Source of the DNA: Spirochaetes bacterium ADurb.Bin110
GTDB taxonomy: Bacteria > Spirochaetota > Spirochaetia > Treponematales > Rectinemataceae
Assembly (NCBI GenBank): GCA_002070755.1
Contig: MWDY01000214.1
Location: 1 to 11,600, forward strand
Reading direction: 5' to 3'
Length of the DNA stretch: 11,600 nt
The notes under the pieces were generated by a model. It had not been told where the DNA came from and made no database searches. It worked only from the letters and a program-made list of their open reading frames with translations. Position numbers and translations under genes: made by a program. Of this stretch, positions 5,985 through 11,600 are shown piece by piece; position 1 is the first letter of the stretch; each line of letters begins with the position of its first letter.

Positions 5985-8786
5985 ATGCAAAAACTATCTT
6001 TTAAGGCAGGACAATTGCTCTCTGCTATTATCGCCGTGCTATTCTTACTTGGAGGCTGTGCAACCTCCCCTGCAAAGAATAAAGAGGTTACTCTAAACGA
6101 TCTTGTAATCCAAGGTGATTTTGAAGGTATCCGTAAGTTTTATTCAAACCAAGAGGAATTGAACAAACCTTCAAATAAAGAACCATATGTGGGGCTATAC
6201 CCCCTTCATATCGCAGTAACACAGGGTAATGCACAAATAGCAGAAATCCTCATTGTGCTGGGCGCAAAGCCCGATAATCAGGATCTCTCTGGAAAAACAG
6301 CTTTGCGATATGCAGTAGATAGGAAACAGACGGCAATGGTAAAGATGCTCATCGATAGAGGAGCCGATCCCTTTGTCCCCGATGTAGGTGGAACTTCTCC
6401 AGCCCAAGTAGCGCTACACTCAGATATAGGCCTTCTTGATGCAATGTTCAACCCTCGAAATATCAATAACACTGGTTCCGATGGAAGGACTATTCTCCAC
6501 CATGCTTCCGATGCTTTAATGCCAAAAGAAGTTGACCTTCTTCTGTCGAAAGGTGCCCTAGTACAGATAAAAGATAAAGCAGACAGAACCGCCCTTGATC
6601 TCGCTCTCCTTTATCCAGAGAAACTAGAAGCAGCGCAGATAGCTGAGAAGCTAATTCTCAAGGGAGCAAATCCTTCTTTCCCAGAGTTTTCCTGGTTTGC
6701 AGATACCGTGCGGAGGCCTGACTATAGTGCTGCCCGCTTTGCCAATGGCAACACGCCTCTGCATGAGGCGATCTCCCGATATCAATATGGTTTTGCACTT
6801 TTTCTATTGCTCAATAATGTCGATGCCAACCTTAAGAATCTGAATGGCGATGCGCCTCTTCACCTAGCGGTAAAGTCTGGCTATGTCGAGGGTGCTAGAC
6901 TACTACTCTCTCATAACGCAAATCCGGACATTCTGGATGCTAATCAAAGCACGCCGCTGCATCTCACCGTTCCAGCTACTCAGCGTCTTGAAATGGTCAA
7001 GCTTCTTTTAGCATTCAAGGCTAACCCCGCGCTTATGGATAATCAAGGTAATACACCGCTCCATAAAGCAGTCGCGCAGCTATATGCTCCTGAAATCGTC
7101 GAAACTCTTATTCAAGCAGGAGCGCCTGTAAATGCACAGAATTCCAAAGGGGACACGCCTCTCATTATCTGCGCACGGACTGAGCACTATGAATATGCAA
7201 GGCCTCTCATCGAAGCGAAAGCAGAAATTTTCAAGATGAACCAAGCAGGTGAGAATGCTCTCAAGATTGCATTGAGTAAAGGCTATACTGCTGTCGACAA
7301 TATCGTGCTGCCATCTAATGTGAACCAGAGCGATGATAACTCGAACAGTGTTCTCATGACTGCTGTATCGCTGAAAGCCAACCCAGATGTCCTTAAGCTA
7401 ATCCTTTCTAAGGGAGCTGATCCGAACGCAAAGAACAAAGCACAGGATACTGCCCTACATATCGCGGTAAGACTAAACTATGCCCAGCAGGGTATCGTTC
7501 TCCTGGATGCTAATGCAGATGTATTTCAATATAATGCAGTGCAAGAAAATCCCCTCTTCCTTGCGCTCACTGCAAAACCTGTGCCTCTCGAATGGTTTTT
7601 CAGACCAAATGTAATCACTGCTACAGATGCAAATGGAGATTCTGTAGTCCACCATGCCGCTCGTAAGAATCTTCCAGATGGAATTGCTTACCTGATCAAA
7701 AAGGGCGCAAATATCGAAGCGCTCAATAACGCAGGAGAGATTCCACTTCATACAGCTGCAAAATACGATGCTACTGATGCAATTCGTTATCTGGTAAGTG
7801 CAGGATCTTCTTTGAATGCCGCAAATAAGAATGGCGACATTCCTCTCCAAAGTGCGGTATTGAATGGAGCTTTCAAAGCGACTCAGTTGCTCCTTGCAGC
7901 AGGCTCTCCAGTGAATAATCAGAATTATTCTGGCGAGACAGCTTTGCATCAGGCTAGCAAGAATAACAGCGCCGAAATTATCCAGCTACTTATAGCGCAA
8001 GGAGCACAGACCGAAATTCAGGACAGCCGGGGTTTTACCGCTCTTATAACAGCAGCAGCCAACGATCGCTATGATGCTGCAAGTGAGCTAATCAAAGCTA
8101 AAGCTCTCATCGATACACGCGACTACCTTGGATCCACGCCCCTATATCACGCTGTAAGCGGTGAATACGCCTCACTGATAAGGTTGTTCTTGGTAAACGA
8201 CGCTGATATCCATGCTCTGAACGGCCAAGAGCTTTCTCCTTTTAGATTATCGCTTTCGAAGATTCCCCAGATAACTTCTGAATTCTATACTGATAAGCTT
8301 ATCAACAAGCCCGATTCTAGTGGAGATTGTGTTCTGCACATACTAGTGAAGAGTGGGCAAGGACAGGAAGCTCTGGCAGAAGCCCTTAAACATGGAGCCA
8401 ATCTTAATGCGAGAAACTCAAAAGGAGACACTCCTCTTATGCTCGCTCTAAAAAAAGGCGATCTTAATGCAGCGGTATTGCTGATAAAAGCAGGATCATC
8501 TCTCTTTGTATCGAATGCGGACAATACTCTGCCTCTTTATGTAATCTTTGGAATGGATTCGGGAGCCAGAATGAAGCTTTTCTCGGCTGCTGGTACCAAC
8601 AGTTCGGATTTTATAGGGGAGTCCCTGCTTCACTATGCAGTAAGAGCAAATAATGCAAATATTGTTTCAGAGCTGCTATCTCTTGGGGCAGATAAAAATG
8701 CGCGAAACCGCAAAGGAGAGACTCCAAAAGATATTGCACAAGCAAAAGGATACCAGGAGATTCTTGCCATACTTGCACCTAAATGA
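5985..8786 (+). CDS. Long ankyrin-repeat lipoprotein (about 26 ankyrin units)
   Basis: The 933-residue product begins with a lipoprotein signal peptide: a basic start, a hydrophobic core and the lipobox LLGGC, giving Cys25 as the lipidated residue. It is therefore probably anchored on the periplasmic or outer face of a membrane. From residue 70 to the end it is an almost uninterrupted ankyrin solenoid; counting from the GxTPLH turn I place 26 units, starting at residues 70, 103, 136, 167 and 200, then 255 and onward to 911, mostly 33 or 34 residues each. One 22-residue insertion lies around residues 230-252. Units 3, 11, 14, 21 and 24 are exactly 31 residues and degenerate. The last residues (GYQEILAIL) make a plausible C-cap. 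The start has GGGAG (5971-5975) nine bases upstream. Ankyrin solenoids bind proteins; the partner is unknown. No enzymatic domain is present. The gene appears monocistronic. Confidence 0.92.
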   Translation: MQKLSFKAGQLLSAIIAVLFLLGGCATSPAKNKEVTLNDLVIQGDFEGIRKFYSNQEELNKPSNKEPYVGLYPLHIAVTQGNAQIAEILIVLGAKPDNQDLSGKTALRYAVDRKQTAMVKMLIDRGADPFVPDVGGTSPAQVALHSDIGLLDAMFNPRNINNTGSDGRTILHHASDALMPKEVDLLLSKGALVQIKDKADRTALDLALLYPEKLEAAQIAEKLILKGANPSFPEFSWFADTVRRPDYSAARFANGNTPLHEAISRYQYGFALFLLLNNVDANLKNLNGDAPLHLAVKSGYVEGARLLLSHNANPDILDANQSTPLHLTVPATQRLEMVKLLLAFKANPALMDNQGNTPLHKAVAQLYAPEIVETLIQAGAPVNAQNSKGDTPLIICARTEHYEYARPLIEAKAEIFKMNQAGENALKIALSKGYTAVDNIVLPSNVNQSDDNSNSVLMTAVSLKANPDVLKLILSKGADPNAKNKAQDTALHIAVRLNYAQQGIVLLDANADVFQYNAVQENPLFLALTAKPVPLEWFFRPNVITATDANGDSVVHHAARKNLPDGIAYLIKKGANIEALNNAGEIPLHTAAKYDATDAIRYLVSAGSSLNAANKNGDIPLQSAVLNGAFKATQLLLAAGSPVNNQNYSGETALHQASKNNSAEIIQLLIAQGAQTEIQDSRGFTALITAAANDRYDAASELIKAKALIDTRDYLGSTPLYHAVSGEYASLIRLFLVNDADIHALNGQELSPFRLSLSKIPQITSEFYTDKLINKPDSSGDCVLHILVKSGQGQEALAEALKHGANLNARNSKGDTPLMLALKKGDLNAAVLLIKAGSSLFVSNADNTLPLYVIFGMDSGARMKLFSAAGTNSSDFIGESLLHYAVRANNANIVSELLSLGADKNARNRKGETPKDIAQAKGYQEILAILAPK

Positions 8787-8873
8787 GATGATGACGGTAG
8801 CTGCCTAGAAAATGCTGATCTAGTACTAGGTGCAGATTTGGAGGCTAGAACTCCATCGGCATGCAGGCTTTGA
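8787..8873 (+). pseudogene. In-frame ankyrin-like relic after the lipoprotein stop codon
   Basis: Directly after the TGA at 8784-8786 the same frame stays open for 28 codons to the next TGA (8871-8873). It encodes a stretch containing LVLGADLEARTPSA, which resembles the end of one ankyrin unit joined to the start of the next (consensus LLxxGADxNAR...GxTPLHxA), with about five residues lost between them. No start codon or Shine-Dalgarno serves it. It is best read as a decayed extra unit of the upstream array, although 28 codons is short and chance similarity remains possible. The remaining bases to 8922 show no clear terminator. Confidence 0.4.
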
Positions 8874-8922
8874 CCCTTTTTCAAGGATATCAAGCTTTTA
8901 CAGGACTGCTTCAAAGTTGTCT

Positions 8923-9909
8923 TTATAAGATCGAGTCTGAAAGCTCTTGTCTATTCTTCATTTTTTCGAGAGCTCTTTCTTGAATCTGGCGCACTCTCTC
9001 ACGAGTTATACCCAGAGCTAAGCCCGTCTCCTCAAGAGTCTTTGGCGCTTCGCCATTCAGACCGTATCTGAGCTCTAGAACAGTCTGTTCCCGCTCGGAA
9101 AGAGAACACATTACATAACTTAGCAATTCTCTTAAGGTAACTAGGAATGCTTCGCTATAAGGATCAGGTGCACTTTCATCTTTAAGGTTGTTTACCAGGC
9201 TTACGTTCTGGTTCTCCTCTGTATATAGGTCAAGGCTAGATGTTCCAAGCGCCAACTGTAGAGCGCTCTCAACTTTACTCAGAGCTATACCCGATCTTTT
9301 GGCTATTTCGATGGAATTAGGATCGCGGCCAAGTTCTTGGACAAGCCCTTTAGCCGATGCATAGCATCTGCGAATCGTGTTCAACATGTGAATCGGAAGA
9401 CGTATCATCCTGCTTTGATCCACAAGGCACTTGATTATAGCTTGCCTTATCCACCAGCTTGCATAGGTTGAGAAACGATATCCCTTTCGATAGTCGAAAC
9501 GGTTTACCGCCTCAATAAGGCCAATATTGCCTTCATCGATGAGATCCAGGAGGCTTACGCCTCTCATTCGATATCCCTTAGCTATGGAAACCACCAAGCG
9601 CAGATTAGAAGTTATCAGCACTTCTTTTGATGCCCTTATCTTTTCGAGAACGTCTCTCTTCATCTCCAGAAGCGCAGTGTTTTGAGGATCATTGGCTATT
9701 TCTCTGTCACAGTTCTTTAAGAAAAGACTAAGCTCTTCGAGCTTGGCACCGATTTCTTGCTCTTGTTGCGCGTTAAGAAGAGGAAACTTTGCAATTTGTC
9801 GAAGATATAGACTAAGCGGATCGGATTCCTGCCTTGCTTTTTCTATGGGGTCTTTCCTTGAGGGTAACTTAGAAATGCTTGATTTGTCGCAATCTGAGTA
9901 GTCACCCAT
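8923..9909 (-). CDS. Group 2 sigma-70 family RNA polymerase sigma factor (RpoS-like)
   Basis: The 328-residue product is close in length to RpoS and lacks the region 1.1 of a housekeeping RpoD. Region 1.2 is at about 30-60 (DPLSLYLRQIAKFPLL), region 2 at about 95-175 with NLRLVVSIAKGYRMRG, DLIDEGNIGLIEAVNRFDY and RFSTYASWWIRQAI for core binding, -10 recognition and melting, region 3 at 176-255, and region 4 at about 257-320 with the -35-binding helix-turn-helix (TLEETGLALGITRERVRQIQ). It directs core polymerase to a promoter subset. The start is the ATG complementary to 9907-9909, with AAGGA (complement of 9916-9920) as Shine-Dalgarno; an upstream in-frame TTG would add 35 unconserved residues. 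It follows an nlpD-like gene by 101 bases, the same order as nlpD-rpoS in gammaproteobacteria, which supports an alternative or stress-type sigma. I cannot prove orthology with RpoS. Confidence 0.93.
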   Translation of the reverse strand: MGDYSDCDKSSISKLPSRKDPIEKARQESDPLSLYLRQIAKFPLLNAQQEQEIGAKLEELSLFLKNCDREIANDPQNTALLEMKRDVLEKIRASKEVLITSNLRLVVSIAKGYRMRGVSLLDLIDEGNIGLIEAVNRFDYRKGYRFSTYASWWIRQAIIKCLVDQSRMIRLPIHMLNTIRRCYASAKGLVQELGRDPNSIEIAKRSGIALSKVESALQLALGTSSLDLYTEENQNVSLVNNLKDESAPDPYSEAFLVTLRELLSYVMCSLSEREQTVLELRYGLNGEAPKTLEETGLALGITRERVRQIQERALEKMKNRQELSDSIL

Positions 9910-9921
9910 ATACTTTCCTTG

Positions 9922-9946
9922 TCGAATTCGCCGATTCGGCAATCGA
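9922..9946 (-). promoter_or_regulatory. Leader hairpin abutting the sigma-factor Shine-Dalgarno
   Basis: On the minus strand GCCG-AAT-CGGC forms a tight stem-loop, extended by ATT/AAT and TCG/CGA pairs with single-base bulges. It ends one base before the AAGGA ribosome binding site. No U-run follows, so it is not an intrinsic terminator. From the candidate promoter just upstream, it would form the first structured element of the transcript. A role in translation control or mRNA stability is inference. Confidence 0.4.
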
Positions 9947-9956
9947 AACCAATAGA

Positions 9957-9985
9957 ATTCTACTTTATTGTTTTTGAACACACAA
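9957..9985 (-). promoter_or_regulatory. Candidate promoter of the sigma-factor gene
   Basis: On the minus strand TTGTGT (complement of 9980-9985) and TAGAAT (complement of 9957-9962) are exactly 17 bases apart, in the spacer between the nlpD-like gene and the sigma gene. The -10 matches five of six consensus positions, the -35 three of six, including the TTG. Transcription would start near 9950 and give a leader of about 40 bases. The sigma gene could therefore be transcribed independently of the upstream gene. Confidence 0.4.
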
Positions 9986-10010
9986 GAGTAAAGCCAGCAA
10001 TAATTTTTAG

Positions 10011-11018
10011 TCAATCTCGTGGAGCAAGCGAGGGGTCAACAGGTTGGCCATTACGAAAAACAAAGAAATATGCGATCGGATTGCCATCATTTGCATCTAT
10101 GCCTACCTTTGCAATGGTCTTTCCAGGTTCTATATTTTCTCCGGTTTTTACAAGAATAGACTCATTGCCCGCATATACATAGACAAAACCAGATTTAGAT
10201 TGCACGAACACTACTTCGCCATAACCACGAGATGGCCCTGCAGAGACAACCGTCCCTGAAGCTACAGCTCTTACTGGTACACCACGCGCAGTCTGGAACA
10301 TCACACCTTCAAGTTTTCCACTCATATACTGAGCTTTCCCATCTACAGGCCAGTTCACGATCGTATCTGGCATGCGTTGGCTGGAGACGCTAGCCTTGGA
10401 ACTATCGGCCTTAGTTTGGACAGAAGTTTGGGCTGGTTGATTTGTAGATGGCAAAACTGCTGATGATGATGCTGTAGGAGAAACTGGAGGCAGAACAGCC
10501 TGAGAAGTAGAAGATGTTGACGAAGAAGGAATTGATGAGGCAGCCGTAGTTGCAGGCGGAGATGGGCTTTGCTGGGCAGGAACTGAAGTAGCCGGCTGGC
10601 TCATAGCAACGGAATCTAAAGAAGGTGAGTTCTGGACTGTTTGTACAGGAGTTACTCCTTTTTCTGGGATTATTAAGACATCTCCGACCTTGAGCACATA
10701 GCTGTCGGAAAGATTATTGGCTGATTTCAATTCCTGAATTGAAATACCATATTGCTTCGAAAGACCATAATAAGTCTCACCTTTTGCAACAATATGAACT
10801 TGGGGTATAAAGAGGACTACGCCTGGACGAATTTTAGACGGATCTGTTATGCTATTGATATTAGCAAGCATTTCATATGGTATCGAATAGCTTTTCGCAA
10901 TCGAATATAGCGTTTCTCCTGCTTGAATCACATGATATTCTTGCTCTGCGCTGCTCAGTGTGAGAAACAAGCCAAAAAGCAAAAAAAATACGAAGGCTTT
11001 GAGAATTCTTCTAACCAT
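10011..11018 (-). CDS. NlpD-like LysM/LytM (degenerate M23) cell-wall protein
   Basis: The 335-residue product has a signal peptide (MVRRILKAF then a hydrophobic core ending near SSA at 22-24), two LysM peptidoglycan-binding domains (about 28-72 and 75-118, each ending IP), a 100-residue linker rich in Ser, Pro, Thr, Gln and Ala (119-218), and a C-terminal M23/LytM fold (about 221-335). The LytM zinc ligands are gone: the usual HxGxD segment reads GVMFQTARG (238-246) and the HLHFE segment reads IAYFFVF (315-321). It is therefore probably not a peptidase but an amidase activator like NlpD or EnvC. No lipobox cysteine is seen, so it may be secreted or retain an uncleaved anchor. I prefer the ATG complementary to 11016-11018 (GGAA six bases upstream, normal signal n-region) over the one at 11043-11045. 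The sigma gene follows it. Confidence 0.88.
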   Translation of the reverse strand: MVRRILKAFVFFLLFGLFLTLSSAEQEYHVIQAGETLYSIAKSYSIPYEMLANINSITDPSKIRPGVVLFIPQVHIVAKGETYYGLSKQYGISIQELKSANNLSDSYVLKVGDVLIIPEKGVTPVQTVQNSPSLDSVAMSQPATSVPAQQSPSPPATTAASSIPSSSTSSTSQAVLPPVSPTASSSAVLPSTNQPAQTSVQTKADSSKASVSSQRMPDTIVNWPVDGKAQYMSGKLEGVMFQTARGVPVRAVASGTVVSAGPSRGYGEVVFVQSKSGFVYVYAGNESILVKTGENIEPGKTIAKVGIDANDGNPIAYFFVFRNGQPVDPSLAPRD

Positions 11019-11070
11019 AGAAAGTTCCAGTTTATATATCGGCATGCTTTAGTCGCCATTGAAGAAAGAA

Positions 11071-11099
11071 TTTTTAGTATTTATGCCCTTTTCAATCAA
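11071..11099 (-). promoter_or_regulatory. Candidate promoter of the nlpD-like gene
   Basis: On the minus strand TTGATT (complement of 11094-11099) and TAAAAA (complement of 11071-11076) are 17 bases apart. Each matches consensus at four of six positions. The -35 abuts the -35 proposed for pfp on the other strand, so the two promoters would be back to back. Confidence 0.3.
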
Positions 11100-11117
11100 A
11101 AGCCAAATTGTTAGAAT
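11089..11117 (+). promoter_or_regulatory. Candidate promoter of pfp
   Basis: TTTTCA (11089-11094) and TAGAAT (11112-11117) are spaced by exactly 17 bases, about 33 bases before the pfp start codon. The -10 matches five of six consensus positions and the -35 four of six. Confidence 0.42.
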
Positions 11118-11150
11118 GTTATCGACATTTTTTCCGAGAGGTATATTCAG

Positions 11151-11600
11151 ATGTTCGAAACATCACCGCTGCATGCTGGCAGGTATTCTTATGTTCCAAA
11201 AATACCTGAGATATTTCTAGATTCTATTCAAAGCATAAAACCCATCCCTACTGAAACTATAGAACCTGAGAGAGATAGGGAAGCACTTAAAAGATTTTTT
11301 CCTAATAGCTATGGCAAGCCAGCCATAAAATTCATAAAAGGCGAAGGGGCTTTAGAGGATAAAGCTATTACTGTCGGCGTCATCCTTTCAGGTGGACCCG
11401 CGCCAGGTGGGCATAATGTCATAGCTGGTCTTTTCGATGCGTTAAAAAAAGCAAATCCTCAATCCAAGCTTATTGGCTTTAAAGGTGGGCCATCAGGTCT
11501 TATCAAAAGCCAGTATATTGAACTTAGCTCTGAGATTGTTGACCAGTATAGGAATACAGGCGGATTCGATATTATCGGTACTGGAAGAACCAAGATCGAA
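11151..11600 (+). CDS. pfp: Diphosphate--fructose-6-phosphate 1-phosphotransferase (3' end outside window)
   Basis: This enzyme interconverts fructose 6-phosphate and fructose 1,6-bisphosphate using pyrophosphate in place of ATP, at the committed step of glycolysis and reversibly. The first 150 codons are visible and the frame is open to the last base. Features of the long PPi-dependent type are an N-terminal extension of about 75 residues before the nucleotide/PPi loop GGPAPGGHN (81-89), then GFKGGPSGL (112-117 for GGPSGL) and GGFDIIGTGRTKIE ending at the window edge, with GTGR at 143-146. The extension and the GTGRTK wording distinguish it from short ATP-dependent PfkA. The ATG at 11151 has GAGAGG (11136-11141) nine bases upstream. 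The catalytic Asp motif lies beyond the window. It is divergent from the nlpD-like gene across about 130 bases. Confidence 0.94.
   Translation, partial: MFETSPLHAGRYSYVPKIPEIFLDSIQSIKPIPTETIEPERDREALKRFFPNSYGKPAIKFIKGEGALEDKAITVGVILSGGPAPGGHNVIAGLFDALKKANPQSKLIGFKGGPSGLIKSQYIELSSEIVDQYRNTGGFDIIGTGRTKIE

Noticed and set aside
5806..6096. Small plus-strand frame across the dehydrogenase-ankyrin spacer
   Set aside because: It overlaps the starts of both flanking genes in the wrong frame, has no convincing ribosome binding site, and has no family resemblance.
7473..7949. Long minus-strand reading frame opposite the ankyrin gene (and another at 235-729 opposite clpA)
   Set aside because: The translations are Cys/Ser/Ile-rich with no recognisable motif, and lie wholly within strongly conserved genes on the other strand.
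6192..8783. Periodic DNA as a CRISPR array or satellite
   Set aside because: The roughly 99-base period is the ankyrin unit; sequence similarity is at codon level and the frame is open throughout.
8820..8829. Perfect palindrome CTAGTACTAG after the ankyrin gene
   Set aside because: Ten bases of palindrome lie inside the relic's coding-like frame, with no T-run for a terminator; expected by chance at this scale.
9910..10014. An N-terminal extension of the sigma factor from a TTG at 10014
   Set aside because: The added 35 residues resemble no sigma factor, the TTG overlaps the stop of the nlpD-like gene, and the ATG at 9909 has an AAGGA ribosome binding site. The stretch is better read as leader and promoter.
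10011..10360. Active zinc metallopeptidase (M23) assignment
   Set aside because: The fold is recognisable, but both zinc-ligand segments lack His and Asp, so calling it a peptidase would mislead.

Overview
The window (about 45% G+C by eye) looks like chromosomal DNA of a free-living or host-associated spirochaete of the Treponema/Spirochaeta type. This is an inference from three things: a long-form PPi-dependent phosphofructokinase, an ankyrin-repeat lipoprotein, and the overall gene content. No rRNA, tRNA, insertion sequence, CRISPR array or phage gene was seen. Most genes are recognisable housekeeping or stress-response families. The least familiar parts are the ankyrin lipoprotein and the C-terminal part of the radical SAM protein.

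Layout, left to right. (1) Plus strand, 2-4796: the 3' part of clpA, then aat 18 bases later, then a cobalamin-binding-type radical SAM protein. ClpA (AAA+ unfoldase) and Aat (leucyl/phenylalanyl-tRNA-protein transferase) are the two ends of the bacterial N-degron pathway, so their adjacency is functionally coherent. (2) Minus strand, 5825-4848: a D-2-hydroxyacid dehydrogenase-family protein in which tyrosine occupies the usual catalytic glutamate position. It is convergent with the radical SAM gene. (3) Plus strand, 5985-8786: a 933-residue lipoprotein made almost entirely of about 26 ankyrin units, divergent from the dehydrogenase across an AT-rich 159-base spacer. An in-frame ankyrin-like relic follows its stop codon.

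(4) Minus strand, 11018-8923: a secreted LysM-LysM-LytM protein followed by a group 2 sigma-70 factor. This is the nlpD-rpoS arrangement known from gammaproteobacteria. As in NlpD, the LytM domain has lost its zinc ligands. A candidate promoter and a leader hairpin touching the Shine-Dalgarno sequence lie just before the sigma gene. (5) Plus strand from 11151 to the window end: the 5' part of pfp (diphosphate-fructose-6-phosphate 1-phosphotransferase), divergent from the nlpD-like gene.

The observations most worth a second look are the higher-order layout of the ankyrin array (31-residue short units that divide it into blocks of 3, 8, 3, 7, 3 and 2), the relic after its stop, the nlpD-rpoS-like pair with its structured leader, the altered dehydrogenase active site, and the unassigned C-terminal region of the radical SAM protein.
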